A stretch of 64,000 bases of DNA, from positions 62,001-126,000 of the forward strand of contig CAVTJL010000009.1 of assembly GCA_963735065.1 (NCBI GenBank), given 5' to 3'. The notes beneath the pieces were generated by a model. That model had not been told where the DNA came from and did no database searches. It was given only the letters and a program-made list of their open reading frames with translations. The position numbers and the translations under genes are program-made. The stretch is from CAVTJL01 sp963735065 (GTDB lineage: Bacteria; Pseudomonadota; Alphaproteobacteria; Geminicoccales; Geminicoccaceae). Shown in pieces: positions 1 through 8,843 of the stretch (its first letter is position 1; every line of letters starts with the position of its first letter).

Positions 1-205
1 CGGCGATCAGCCGATCGAGACGAAGCACGTGGGCACGGGCGGCGATCTCGGGCACCACGCCCCCATAGGGGGCATGCTCGGCGAGCTGCGAGACGACGGG
101 AGCCGCCAGGATCCGACGGTCATCGGCGACGAGCGCCGCGGCCGTCTCGTCGCAGCTCGTCTCGATGCCGAGGACGACGCGGCCGGAAATCGCTGGAAAG
201 GACAT
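1..205 (-). CDS. tsaD: tRNA N6-threonylcarbamoyladenosine synthase subunit TsaD (N-terminal part)
   Basis: TsaD transfers the threonylcarbamoyl group to A37 of tRNAs that read ANN codons; it acts in the cytoplasm with TsaB and TsaE. Only the first 68 codons lie in the window; the rest runs off the left edge. The reading starts MSFPAISGRVVLGIETSCDE and continues with YGGVVPEIAARAH, which is the diagnostic start of the Kae1/TsaD ASKHA fold (phosphate-1 loop with GIETSCDET). The ATG at 205 is preceded in frame by a stop, so it fixes the start. It is divergent from hemC, with about 54 bp between the two starts. That tsaD-hemC divergence is a common alphaproteobacterial arrangement. Confidence 0.95.
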   Translation of the reverse strand, partial: MSFPAISGRVVLGIETSCDETAAALVADDRRILAAPVVSQLAEHAPYGGVVPEIAARAHVLRLDRLIA

Positions 206-259
206 CGGGATGACGATAACCCTAGGATTCACCCGGCTCCATAGACGCTCCGGCTGAGC

Positions 260-1195
260 ATGACCAGAACGACCCGTTTCGCCATCGGAACGCGCGGCTC
301 ACCCCTAGCGCTCGCGCAGGCCGAGATCGTACGCCAGGCATTGATCGCGGCCGACCCGAGCCTGGGCGCGCCCGACATGCTGCGCATCGAGGTCATCCGC
401 ACCACGGGCGACCGGGTGCAGGACCGCACGCTGGCCGAGATCGGCGGCAAGGGCCTGTTCACCAAGGAGATCGAGGAGGCCCTGCTGGCCGGCACGATCG
501 ATCTCGCGGTCCACTCGATGAAGGACGTGGCGACGATCCTGCCCGAGCGCCTCGTGATGGCCGCCCTGCTGCCGCGGGCGGACCCGCGCGACGTGCTGAT
601 CGCGGGGCCCGTCACGAGCATCGGGGCGCTGCCGCAGGGTGCCGTCGTCGGCACGGCCTCGCTCAGGCGTGGCGCGCAGATGCTGGCGCATCGCCCGGAC
701 CTCCGCGTCGTGCCGCTGCGCGGCAATGTGCAGACGCGTCTTGCCAAGGTCGAGCGGGGCGAGGTCGCAGCAACCCTGCTGGCCGCCGCGGGCCTTGCGC
801 GGCTGGGGCTCGGCCTTGCCGGCGGCGTGCCGCTGTCCGCCCAGGAGATGGTGCCGGCGGTGGCGCAGGGAGCCATCGGCCTTCAGTGCAGGGCCGGCGA
901 CGGGCGCATACGCGAGCTCCTGCACGCCCTGGACGACGGCCCGACCTCCACCTGCGTCGCGGCCGAGCGCTCGCTCCTGGCAACGCTAGACGGCTCGTGC
1001 CGGACGCCGATCGCCGGCCACGCCCGCCTCGTCGAGGGCGAGCTCGAGCTTGTCGGGCTGCTGGCCTCGCCGGACGGTCGGCAGCTCGAGCGGACGACGC
1101 GTCGCGGACCGGCCGGCGACGCCGTGGCGATCGGCGCCGATGCCGGTCGGGAGCTTCTCGGCCGGGCCGCAGCCTGGCCCCTAGCGGCGCCATGA
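260..1195 (+). CDS. hemC: Hydroxymethylbilane synthase (porphobilinogen deaminase)
   Basis: HemC polymerises four porphobilinogen molecules into hydroxymethylbilane in tetrapyrrole synthesis. The 311-residue product has the usual family length. It begins with the substrate-binding IGTRGSPLALAQA and contains GGKGLFTKEIEEALL, DLAVHSMKD and VGTASLRRGAQ. The dipyrromethane-cofactor cysteine is Cys247 in DGSCRTPIAGHA. The gene ends in an overlapping ATGA with hemD, so translation is probably coupled. It is the first gene of the rightward haem operon. Confidence 0.97.
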   Translation: MTRTTRFAIGTRGSPLALAQAEIVRQALIAADPSLGAPDMLRIEVIRTTGDRVQDRTLAEIGGKGLFTKEIEEALLAGTIDLAVHSMKDVATILPERLVMAALLPRADPRDVLIAGPVTSIGALPQGAVVGTASLRRGAQMLAHRPDLRVVPLRGNVQTRLAKVERGEVAATLLAAAGLARLGLGLAGGVPLSAQEMVPAVAQGAIGLQCRAGDGRIRELLHALDDGPTSTCVAAERSLLATLDGSCRTPIAGHARLVEGELELVGLLASPDGRQLERTTRRGPAGDAVAIGADAGRELLGRAAAWPLAAP

Positions 1196-1938
1196 CCGAC
1201 GATGCCGAAGCGCCCCCGCGGCGTCTCAGCGTGCTCGTCACCCGGCCGCGCCAGCAGTCCCTGGTGACCGCGCGACGGCTCCATGCCATGGGCCACCGCG
1301 CCATCATCGATCCGCTCCTCGTGATCCGCACGATCGACGCCGGCCCCCTTGACGTGGCCTCGACGGCCGCCGTCGTGCTGACCAGCAGCAACGGCCTTCG
1401 CGGCATGGACGTGCGGCTGATGCAGCTGCCGGTCTTCGCCGTGGGACAGGCCACGGCGGCGGCGGCGCGGCGGGCGGGCTGCGCCGACGTGCGCAGCGCC
1501 GATGGCGACGGCGCCGACCTCGCCAGGCTCGTCGCCAGCTCGCTGCAACCCGAGGCGGGCGAGATCCTGCATCTCGCCGGCGACGAGGTGCGCCCCGGCC
1601 TCGCGGAGGCCCTGACTGCAGCCGGCTACGCATATCGTCAACGCACGGTCTATGCGGCGGCACCCGCGAGTGCCCTTTCCGGGCGAACGCAGCGGGAGCT
1701 GATGGAAGGGCGGATCGATGCCGGCCTGTTCTACTCGCCGCGCACGGCGCAGACCTTCGCATCCCTCGTCGAGGCGGCGGGTCTCAGGCAGTCCCTGGGC
1801 ACCGTCACAGCGATCTGTCTGAGCGCGGCGGTGGCGGGGCCCTTGCGCGGGCTCGCCTGGGCGGATGTCCAGATCGCCGCCTCCAGGGATCAGCAAGCGC
1901 TTCTGGCCTGCCTTGAGACAATCGCCCGGAGATGCTAG
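1192..1938 (+). CDS. hemD: Uroporphyrinogen-III synthase
   Basis: HemD closes hydroxymethylbilane to uroporphyrinogen III with inversion of ring D, the step directly after HemC. The 248-residue product has the low-conservation HemD fold: an N-terminal VLVTRPRQQSLVTARRL, then VVLTSSNGLR, a second domain with ILHLAGDEVRPGLAEAL, and FYSPRTAQTF. The start is the ATG overlapping the hemC stop. HemD proteins are poorly conserved, but these motifs together with position leave little doubt. Confidence 0.93.
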   Translation: MTDDAEAPPRRLSVLVTRPRQQSLVTARRLHAMGHRAIIDPLLVIRTIDAGPLDVASTAAVVLTSSNGLRGMDVRLMQLPVFAVGQATAAAARRAGCADVRSADGDGADLARLVASSLQPEAGEILHLAGDEVRPGLAEALTAAGYAYRQRTVYAAAPASALSGRTQRELMEGRIDAGLFYSPRTAQTFASLVEAAGLRQSLGTVTAICLSAAVAGPLRGLAWADVQIAASRDQQALLACLETIARRC

Positions 1939-2043
1939 CCGTCGTTTGAGCGTCGACCCTCGTGCACCTCCAAGCCGTCACCGCACAGGGGGGCTCGGCC
2001 GCCCCAGATCGTTCCGGACGCTTCAAGACGGAGATGCCGCTGC

Positions 2044-3708
2044 ATGACGCGGAGCAGGCAGAGAAAGCAGGCTCGACCGGGCGACAAATCGGGCTCGACG
2101 ACGAGCAAGTCGCCGCCCGCAACGGACACGTCGCCCGTCCCGGCGGCTCCGCCCGCTCCCCCGGCAGATCCGTCGCCCCCCTCCCCGGAAGCTTCGGCGC
2201 CGCCGGCGGGCGCGGAGAGCGCCGCCAAGCCCGAGGCCGAGCCCACCGGGCCGGAGCTCACCGGGCCCGAGCTGACCGGAGCCGAGCCCATCACGACCGA
2301 GCCAGCGGCGCCCGAGGCGCGTGAGGAGGCCGAGGCCGCCCCACCGGCCACAGAGGCCGGCGAGAAGCCGACGCCGCCCGCCGAGGGCAGCAGCTCGGCC
2401 GAGAGGATCGAGGACGCTGCGCCGGACACGAAGGCGGAGATCGCCCCGCCGGCCGACGAGCCCAGCAGCAGGTGGACGAGCCCCGGCCCGGCATCGACGC
2501 GCCCGGCCGAGGAGGAGGAGCGGATGAGCGAGCCACCCAGGATGCCGCCCCCGGTGGCCCAGCCCCCGGCGCGCTCGCCGTGGCCGGCCGCCCTCGGCGG
2601 CGGGATCGTCGGCGCCGTCATCGTCGGCGCCCTCGCCTACTATCTGCTGTCGGGGCCGCGCCCCGATCCGGCGCTTGCGGCTCGCGTGGCCCAGCTCGAG
2701 GACCAGACACAGCAGATCGGCTCCGAGGCCGGCAAGGTCGGTGGCCTTGCGGGCGAGGTCGGCAAGCTGCAGGAGCGCGTGGGCTCCGCCGTCGCCGATC
2801 CCGCCATCATGGCCCGCCTGCAGAAGGTGGAGGGGACGACGAGCGAGGCGCAGCAGCAGGTCCAGGACCTGAGCGGCAAGGTCGCCACCCTCGGCAAGAC
2901 GGTCGACGGGCTGCCCAAGAGCCAGCCCGATCTCGGCCCGCTCAAGTCGCAGATCGCTTCGCTCGAGGACGGCCTCAAGCAGCAGCAGGCGGCGCTCGAC
3001 CAGGGTCTGAAGCAGCAGCAGGCCGCGCTCAACGACCAGGCCGGGAAGCTGGCGACGACGATCGACGACCGGGCGAAGCAGCTCGAGAGCGAGGTTGCCG
3101 CGGCGAAGAGCGCCACCGGCGATCTCTCGAAGAAGCTCGATGCGCTCGAGCAGAAGGTGGCCAACCTGCAGCTTGTCAGCGAGCGGGGCGCCAAGCTGGC
3201 GCTTGCCATCGGCGATGCGCAGCAGGCCCTGAACGACTCGGCGCCGCTCGGGCCGGCGATCGAGAAGCTGCAGGGCCTTGCCGGCAACGATGCCGAGATC
3301 AAGACGGCGACCGACCAGCTGGCGCAGGCCTCGAGCAAGGGGATCGTCCCCAAGGCCGAGCTGAGGCAGAAGCTCGAGGCGCTGCGCCCGCAGCTCGGCC
3401 CCGGCGCCCAGGGCAGCGGCAGCAGCGGCGACTGGGCCCAGACCGCCATCCGGAACCTCGGCAAGCTCGTCGAGGTTCAGGAGGTCGACCGGTCGACCGA
3501 GCAGCAGCGGGATGCCGTCGACAGGGCGCTCGCCGCCCTCGACAAGAACGACCTCGCCTCCGCGCGTGACGCGATCGCACCCCTCGCCCGCTCGGGCGAC
3601 GAGCAGGCCAAGGCCTGGGTCGACGCGGCCTCGACGCGGCTGGATGCGCAGGCGGCGATCGACCGTCTACGTGACAGGCTTCAGGCGATCCTCACCGCAG
3701 CGAGCTGA
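2044..3708 (+). CDS. Mitofilin-like inner-membrane protein (COG4223 family)
   Basis: This is the alphaproteobacterial relative of mitofilin/Mic60 that normally sits between hemD and hemY. The 554-residue protein has a Pro/Ala/Glu-rich cytoplasmic N-terminus (about 1-175) and one transmembrane helix (about 182-202, GGGIVGAVIVGALAYYLLSG). A long periplasmic coiled-coil stretch with Gln/Lys heptads and the repeat GLKQQQAALDQ / GLKQQQAALND follows. The C-terminal mitofilin signature region ends with AIDRLRDRLQAILTAAS. In related bacteria the family shapes intracytoplasmic membranes. Low-complexity composition outside the TM and C-terminus limits direct recognition, so gene order carries part of the call. 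Confidence 0.85.
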   Translation: MTRSRQRKQARPGDKSGSTTSKSPPATDTSPVPAAPPAPPADPSPPSPEASAPPAGAESAAKPEAEPTGPELTGPELTGAEPITTEPAAPEAREEAEAAPPATEAGEKPTPPAEGSSSAERIEDAAPDTKAEIAPPADEPSSRWTSPGPASTRPAEEEERMSEPPRMPPPVAQPPARSPWPAALGGGIVGAVIVGALAYYLLSGPRPDPALAARVAQLEDQTQQIGSEAGKVGGLAGEVGKLQERVGSAVADPAIMARLQKVEGTTSEAQQQVQDLSGKVATLGKTVDGLPKSQPDLGPLKSQIASLEDGLKQQQAALDQGLKQQQAALNDQAGKLATTIDDRAKQLESEVAAAKSATGDLSKKLDALEQKVANLQLVSERGAKLALAIGDAQQALNDSAPLGPAIEKLQGLAGNDAEIKTATDQLAQASSKGIVPKAELRQKLEALRPQLGPGAQGSGSSGDWAQTAIRNLGKLVEVQEVDRSTEQQRDAVDRALAALDKNDLASARDAIAPLARSGDEQAKAWVDAASTRLDAQAAIDRLRDRLQAILTAAS

Positions 3709-3744
3709 GACCGGCCCGGCAACGGCGCAGAAAAAGAGACGATC

Positions 3745-5163
3745 ATGATCCGACTCCTCGTGTTTCTCGCGGTTGCCATCGTCCTGGCACTGGTCGGCGT
3801 ATGGCTCGCCGACAATCCGGGCCAGGTCATGGTCGACTGGCTGGGCTACCGGGTGGAGACGAGCGTCGGCATCCTGACGATAGCCCTCCTCGCCTTCGCC
3901 TTCGTGGTCGTCGTTCTCTTCGAGATCCTGCGCCTGCTGCGCTTCCTGCCCCGGCGCGTCGGGCGGGGCTGGCGGCGGCGGAAGACCGCGCGCGGCTACA
4001 ACGAGCTGTCGGCCGGGCTGATCGCGGTGGCGGCCGGCGACGCCGAGGCGGCCAACCTGCACGGACGCCATGCGCAGCGGCTGATCCCCGACGATCCGGC
4101 CGTGATGCTCCTGAGCGCGCAGGCAGCGCAGCTGGCCGGACGCGAGGACGAGGCGCGCGGCCGCTTTCGCCAGATGCTGGGCAGGCCGGAGACGGAGTTC
4201 CTCGGCCTGCGCGGCCTTCTCGCCCAGGCGGCCAAGACGGGCGATCGGGAGGAGGCGCTGGACCTCGCGAGGCGCGCCTACCAGCGCAATCGCGACACCG
4301 CCTGGCCGGTCAGCACGCTCTTCGATCTGCTGACGAAGGCCGAGCGCTGGGAGGAGGCGCTGCCGCTGCTCCATGACCTCCGGCGGCTGGACGTCATCAC
4401 CGAGTCCGAGGCGCGCCGCGATCGCGCCGCGCTCGACTATCTGGACGGGCTGCGCAAGGGCGAGATGGACGAGCCTGTGCTGGCGCTCAAGCGGGCGCGC
4501 CAGGCCCTCAAGAGCTTCTCGGTCTTCACGCCGGCCGCCGTGCTGGCCTCGCGCATGGCCCTGAGGCTCGACCGGCCGCGACAGGCGCGCCGCGTTCTCG
4601 AGAGCGCCTGGGACGCGCGGCCGCACCCGGAGCTGGCGCGCGCCTATGCGGACCTGGCCCCGGAGGAGACGCCGGGCGACCGCCTCAAGCGGTTCGAGCG
4701 CCTGCGGCGCGAGAACCCGGCCCATGTCGAGACGCACCTCACCATGGCCGAGGTGGCGATCACCGCGCGTCGCTACGATGTCGCACGGGGCCACCTCGAG
4801 CAGGCCGTCGAGCGCGGCGAGACGGCACGCACCTGCCGGCTGATGGCCGAGCTCGAGCGCGCCGACCGCGGCGACGAGGCGAAGATCCAAGAGTGGCTCT
4901 CGAAGGCGCTCCACGCGAAGCCCGATCCGGCCTGGGTCTGCGAGGATACCGGCGAGAGCTTCAACGAGTGGCGGCCTTTCGGCCCCGACGGCCGCTTCAA
5001 TCGCCTCGTCTGGATGGTGCCGCCCAGGGTGCGGATGCTCGCCGCCGACGAGACGCCGACCTTCGTGCTGACCCAGGGGCCCGCGGAGGCCTCGGCGGCC
5101 GAGGCGGCACAGCCGGAGAGCGAGGCCGGGCGGCGCCCGTCGGCCGCGACGGCGGCCGCCTGA
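3745..5163 (+). CDS. hemY: HemY family TPR protein of the haem operon
   Basis: HemY of proteobacteria is a bitopic membrane protein with TPR-like repeats, always linked to haem genes; it is not the Bacillus protoporphyrinogen oxidase of the same name. The 472-residue product has two N-terminal membrane segments (about 1-22 and 39-61). The HemY_N signature WLADNPGQVMVDWLGYRVET lies between them. Helical repeats follow (GDAEAANLHGRHAQRLIP and similar), and a Trp-rich conserved patch DPAWVCEDTGESFNEWRPF precedes the tail. It lies 36 bp after the mitofilin-like gene, as the last gene of the haem operon. Confidence 0.92.
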   Translation: MIRLLVFLAVAIVLALVGVWLADNPGQVMVDWLGYRVETSVGILTIALLAFAFVVVVLFEILRLLRFLPRRVGRGWRRRKTARGYNELSAGLIAVAAGDAEAANLHGRHAQRLIPDDPAVMLLSAQAAQLAGREDEARGRFRQMLGRPETEFLGLRGLLAQAAKTGDREEALDLARRAYQRNRDTAWPVSTLFDLLTKAERWEEALPLLHDLRRLDVITESEARRDRAALDYLDGLRKGEMDEPVLALKRARQALKSFSVFTPAAVLASRMALRLDRPRQARRVLESAWDARPHPELARAYADLAPEETPGDRLKRFERLRRENPAHVETHLTMAEVAITARRYDVARGHLEQAVERGETARTCRLMAELERADRGDEAKIQEWLSKALHAKPDPAWVCEDTGESFNEWRPFGPDGRFNRLVWMVPPRVRMLAADETPTFVLTQGPAEASAAEAAQPESEAGRRPSAATAAA

Positions 5164-5213
5164 GCCGTTCCTCCTTGCTTGCGGGAAATCCGACGCTATA
5201 AGGTCCGGCCTCG

Positions 5214-5289
5214 GCCGCAGTAGCTCAGCCGGTAGAGCAACGCATTCGTAATGCGTGGGTCGGGGGTTCGAATCCCTCCTGCGGCACCA
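5214..5289 (+). tRNA. tRNA-Thr (anticodon CGU)
   Basis: A complete 76-nt cloverleaf is visible. The acceptor stem GCCGCAG pairs with CTGCGGC, and the D stem is GCTC/GAGC. The anticodon stem is ACGCA/TGCGT around the loop TTCGTAA (anticodon CGT at 5247-5249). The T arm contains GGTTCGAATCC, and CCA is encoded at 5287-5289. Anticodon CGU reads ACG threonine codons, which are frequent in this GC-rich genome. Confidence 0.97.
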
Positions 5290-5334
5290 GACGCTGTCCC
5301 CTTCCCGCGACGGCGATCCCCTCGGGAGCACCTC

Positions 5335-6207
5335 ATGCGTCATCTGCTTGTCTCTCTGGGCGCGCTCGCCCTTGTCGGCGTCGCCGTGCCCGCCTCGTCG
5401 CGGGCGGCGGACGACCCCGTCGTCGCGATCGTCAACGGCGACAAGGTGATGCGCTCGGAGGTGGAGGCGGCCCGCGAGGCGCTGCCCCAGCAGTACCGGC
5501 AGATGCCGCTCGAGGCGATCTACGATCCGCTGCTCGCGCGGGTGATCGATTCCCACCTGCTCGAGCAGCAGGCGCTCAAGGAGGACATCGAGAAGCGGCC
5601 GGACGTGCAGGAGGCGCTGGCCCAGGCCCGCCTTCAGGTGCTGCGCCAGCAGCTCATCGAGATCGCCGTCAAGGAGGGCTCGACGGACGAGCGCCTGCAC
5701 CAGGCCTATGACGCGATGAAGTCGCAGCCCGGCTTCGCCTACCCGGAGGTGCACGCCGAGCACATCCTCCTGAAGACCAAGGACGAGGCCGATGCGGTCA
5801 TCGCCGATCTGAGCAAGGGTGCCGACTTCTCGACGCTGGCCAAGGAGAAGTCGATCGACCCGAGCGCCAAGCAGAACGGCGGCGATCTCGGCTATTTCTC
5901 CGAGGGCACGATGGTGAAGGAGTTCGCCGACGCCGCCTTCCAGATCCCGGTCGGCACGGTCGGCAAGGAGCCGGTGCAGACCCAGTTCGGCTGGCACGTG
6001 ATCAAGGTGCTGGACAAGCGCGAGCACGTTCCGACCTTCCAGGAGAAGGAGCAGGAGGTTCGCCAGGAGGTGGCGAAGGAGATCGTGACGGCCCTGCTCC
6101 AGCAGGTTCGGGACGGCGCCAAGATCGAGCGCTTCAACCTCGACGGCACGCCCATCGAGGCCGCCGCCCCGGCCGCGCCTGCGGCACCCGCCCCGAAGGC
6201 CAACTGA
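5335..6207 (+). CDS. Periplasmic PpiC-type peptidyl-prolyl cis-trans isomerase (parvulin)
   Basis: This is a secreted foldase of the parvulin/SurA family. The 290-residue product has a Sec signal peptide (about residues 1-26, ending SSRAADD), then a SurA_N-like helical region (VVAIVNGDKVMRSEVEA). The parvulin domain follows (about 140-235), with HAEHILLKTKDEADAV, GGDLGYFSEGTMVKEF and TQFGWHVIKVLDKR. The tail is Ala/Pro-rich. The ATG at 5335 follows GGGAG and starts the signal peptide directly; the longer frame upstream runs into the tRNA. argJ follows 22 bp downstream. Confidence 0.94.
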   Translation: MRHLLVSLGALALVGVAVPASSRAADDPVVAIVNGDKVMRSEVEAAREALPQQYRQMPLEAIYDPLLARVIDSHLLEQQALKEDIEKRPDVQEALAQARLQVLRQQLIEIAVKEGSTDERLHQAYDAMKSQPGFAYPEVHAEHILLKTKDEADAVIADLSKGADFSTLAKEKSIDPSAKQNGGDLGYFSEGTMVKEFADAAFQIPVGTVGKEPVQTQFGWHVIKVLDKREHVPTFQEKEQEVRQEVAKEIVTALLQQVRDGAKIERFNLDGTPIEAAAPAAPAAPAPKAN

Positions 6208-6229
6208 CCGCCACGCGTCGAGTCTTCCC

Positions 6230-7468
6230 ATGGCCAAGCCCCTGCCCCGCTCGCCGCTTGCACCCGAGCGGTTCCCGGACATTCCCCCGGTCGCGGGCGC
6301 GCGCTTCGCCAGCCTCGAGGCGGGGCTCCGCTACCGCCAGCGCCATGACCTGACGCTGATCGAGCTGGCCGAAGGGACCGCCGTCGCCGGCGTCTTCACG
6401 CGCTCGCTGACCGCCGGCCATCCGGTGCTGTGGGGTCGCGGCATTCTCCATCACGGGCGTGCCCGGGCGGTAATCGTCAATGCCGGGAATGCCAACGTCT
6501 TCCGCGGCGAGGAGGGCGATCGCGCGGTCGAGGCCGAGGCCCAGGCCGTGGCCCGGGCGCTGGGCTGCCCGGTCGAGGAGGTCTACGTGGCCTCCACGGG
6601 CGTCATCGGCGAGCGTCTGCCGGTGGAGCGGATCGCCGAGCGCGTGCCCGACCTCGTGGCTGGCCTTGGCGAGGGCGGCATCGGCTTGGCCGCGCAGGCG
6701 ATCATGACGACCGACACCTACCCCAAGGGTGCCGTGGCTCGGGCGACGATCGACGGCGCCACCGTGACGGTGGCCGGCATCGCCAAGGGCTCGGGCATGA
6801 TCGCGCCGGCGATGGCGACCATGCTGGCCTTCGTCGTGACCGACGCCGCGGTGGCGGCACCCGTGCTGCAGAAGCTGACAGCTGCCGGCGCCGACCGCTC
6901 CTTCAACGCCATCACGGTGGACGGCGACACCTCCACCTCCGACACGCTCCTCGTCTTCGCCACCGGCAAGGCCGGGCACGCGCCGATCGTCGATGCGAAC
7001 GATCCGAGGCTGCCGGCCTTCGAGGCGGCGCTTCTCGAGGTGCTGACCGATCTGGCCCAGCAGGTGGTGCGCGACGGCGAGGGCGCCCAAAAGCTCATCG
7101 CGATCACGGTCGAGGGTGCCGTGTCCGACAACTCGGCACGACGCATCGGGCTCGCGATCGGCAACTCGCCGCTGGTCAAGACGGCGATCGCCGGCGGCGA
7201 CGCCAACTGGGGCCGGATCGTCATGGCCGTGGGCAAGGCCGGCGAGCCGGTCGAGCCCTGGCGCATCGGCGTCTCCTTCGGCGGGCATCTCGTCGCACGG
7301 GACGGCGGTGCCGTGCCCGACCTCGACGAGGCGCCGGTGGCGGCCCATCTGCGCGGGCGCGAGATCGACATCCTGGTCTCGGTCGGCGGCGGCCCGGGCC
7401 GGGCCACCATCTGGACCTGCGATCTCACGCACGGCTACATCGACATCAATGCCGACTACCGCTCGTGA
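6230..7468 (+). CDS. argJ: Glutamate N-acetyltransferase / amino-acid N-acetyltransferase ArgJ
   Basis: ArgJ moves the acetyl group from N-acetylornithine to glutamate, closing the cyclic arginine pathway; bifunctional members also use acetyl-CoA. The 412-residue precursor has VNAGNANVFRGEEG and STGVIGERLP. The self-cleavage motif GMIAPAMATMLAF carries the nucleophile Thr197, where the chain splits into alpha and beta subunits. FNAITVDGDTSTSDTL and IAGGDANWGRIVMAVG are also typical. The sequence cannot decide whether it is mono- or bifunctional. The last 20 bases overlap mutT in another frame. Confidence 0.96.
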   Translation: MAKPLPRSPLAPERFPDIPPVAGARFASLEAGLRYRQRHDLTLIELAEGTAVAGVFTRSLTAGHPVLWGRGILHHGRARAVIVNAGNANVFRGEEGDRAVEAEAQAVARALGCPVEEVYVASTGVIGERLPVERIAERVPDLVAGLGEGGIGLAAQAIMTTDTYPKGAVARATIDGATVTVAGIAKGSGMIAPAMATMLAFVVTDAAVAAPVLQKLTAAGADRSFNAITVDGDTSTSDTLLVFATGKAGHAPIVDANDPRLPAFEAALLEVLTDLAQQVVRDGEGAQKLIAITVEGAVSDNSARRIGLAIGNSPLVKTAIAGGDANWGRIVMAVGKAGEPVEPWRIGVSFGGHLVARDGGAVPDLDEAPVAAHLRGREIDILVSVGGGPGRATIWTCDLTHGYIDINADYRS

Positions 7469-7862
7469 GCTCGTCCTCGTCGTCGCCTGCGCGCTGATCG
7501 ATCCCGACGGCCGGATCCTGATGGCGCAGCGCCCGCCCGGCAAGGCGATGGCCGGGCTCTGGGAGCTGCCGGGCGGCAAGCTCGCACCCGGCGAGACCCC
7601 GGAGGACTGCCTGCTGCGTGAGCTCGACGAGGAGCTGGGCGTCTCGACCAAAAGCGCCTGCCTCGCCCCCCTCACCTTCGCCTCGCACGCCTACCCGGAC
7701 TTTCATCTCCTGATGCCGCTTTACGTCTGCCGCAAATGGCGGGGCGAGCCGGTGGGGCGCGAGGGCCAGGCGCTGCGCTGGGTGAGGGCCAGGAATCTCC
7801 GCGAGCTGCCCATGCCGCCGGCCGACCTGCCGCTGATCCCGTTCCTCGAGGAGCTGCTCTAG
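7449..7862 (+). CDS. mutT: MutT-type Nudix hydrolase (8-oxo-dGTP diphosphatase)
   Basis: This small Nudix enzyme probably removes 8-oxo-dGTP from the nucleotide pool. The 137-residue product carries a perfect Nudix box: Gx5E, seven spacers, then RELDEELGV, around residues 38-60. The C-terminal part (LLMPLYVCRKWRGEP, ALRWVRARNLRELPMPPAD) matches MutT. The ATG at 7449 lies inside the end of argJ and is the only start giving a family-length protein, so the two genes overlap by 20 bp and are probably co-translated. Pairing of argJ with mutT is common in alphaproteobacteria. Confidence 0.93.
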   Translation: MPTTARELVLVVACALIDPDGRILMAQRPPGKAMAGLWELPGGKLAPGETPEDCLLRELDEELGVSTKSACLAPLTFASHAYPDFHLLMPLYVCRKWRGEPVGREGQALRWVRARNLRELPMPPADLPLIPFLEELL

Positions 7863-7879
7863 CAGGCTGGCCCGACGGC

Positions 7880-8806
7880 GTGGAAACCATCCTCAACGTA
7901 GCGCTGCCCTTCTTCGCCGTGATCGCGGCGGGCTATGCGGCACTGCGCTTCCGATTCCTCGACGAGGCCTCGATCGCCGGCCTCAACACCTTCGTCTTCT
8001 ATGTGGCGCTGCCTGCCTTGCTGGTGGGCAAGCTCGAGAGCGCGCCCCTGGGCCAGCTGCTCGATTGGCGCCTCATCGTCGACTATTACGGCGCCACCCT
8101 GGCCCTTTATTTCGCCGTGGTGGGCGTCTCGGTGATGACCGGGACGGCGCTCGGCACGGCCTGCCTCAGGGCGTCGAGCGCCACCTTCACGAACTCGGGC
8201 TACATGGGGATAGCGCTGCTCCTCGCAGCCATGGGCGGTGCCGCGACCCTGCCGGCGATCCTGGCCCTCTTCCTCGACAACATCATCGCCGTCCCGATCA
8301 CCATCGCCTGCCTGGAGGCCGCCGGCGGCGGCACCGGGCTCTCGGCCATCGGCCGCGTGCTGCGAAACCTCGTCCGCAACCCGCTGATGCTCTCGGTGGC
8401 GGCCGGCTTTCTCCTGACGGCGAGCGGCATCCACCTGCCGACCCCGGCCAACGGCTTTCTCTCGATGCTGGGAGCGGCGGCCAGCCCCTGCGCCCTCTTC
8501 GCGCTGGGCGCCTCGCTGGTCGAGGTGCCACTGGGCTCGGGCCGTGCGGAGACGGGGCTGCTGACCCTGGTCAAGCTCGTGCTCCATCCGGCGCTGGTGG
8601 CCGTGATGGCGATCCTCGTGCTGCCGCTGTCGGGCCAGCTCGCCGCGGCCGCGATCATCACCGCCGCCCTGCCGACGGCGGCCACCGTCTTCGTGATCGC
8701 GCAGCGCTACGAGACCTTCGTGCTGCGCTCCTCCACGATCGTGCTGGTGACGCATCTCGGATCGACCATTACGCTGACGGCGCTTCTGGCCTACCTCACC
8801 CGCTGA
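7880..8806 (+). CDS. AEC family transporter (auxin efflux carrier-like permease)
   Basis: This is an inner-membrane permease of the AEC family (Mem_trans), usually exporting organic acids or related small molecules. The 308-residue product is almost wholly hydrophobic, with about ten membrane helices. It carries the family signatures LNTFVFYVALPALL near the N-terminus, SSATFTNSGYMGIALLL, and LPTAATVFVIAQRY near the end. The GTG at 7880 is chosen because it starts directly at the first helix (ETILNVALPFFAVIAAGY) 17 bp after mutT. The substrate cannot be read from the sequence. Confidence 0.9.
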   Translation: METILNVALPFFAVIAAGYAALRFRFLDEASIAGLNTFVFYVALPALLVGKLESAPLGQLLDWRLIVDYYGATLALYFAVVGVSVMTGTALGTACLRASSATFTNSGYMGIALLLAAMGGAATLPAILALFLDNIIAVPITIACLEAAGGGTGLSAIGRVLRNLVRNPLMLSVAAGFLLTASGIHLPTPANGFLSMLGAAASPCALFALGASLVEVPLGSGRAETGLLTLVKLVLHPALVAVMAILVLPLSGQLAAAAIITAALPTAATVFVIAQRYETFVLRSSTIVLVTHLGSTITLTALLAYLTR

Positions 8807-8843
8807 CCACCACCCCACCAGCCTAATCAGGGAGACGACCACG

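Noticed and set aside
3667..6282. An 871-codon open frame on the minus strand
   Set aside because: It lies opposite hemY, the tRNA and ppiC, has Arg/His/Leu-rich composition without domains, and reads through the tRNA. It is a GC-driven shadow frame.
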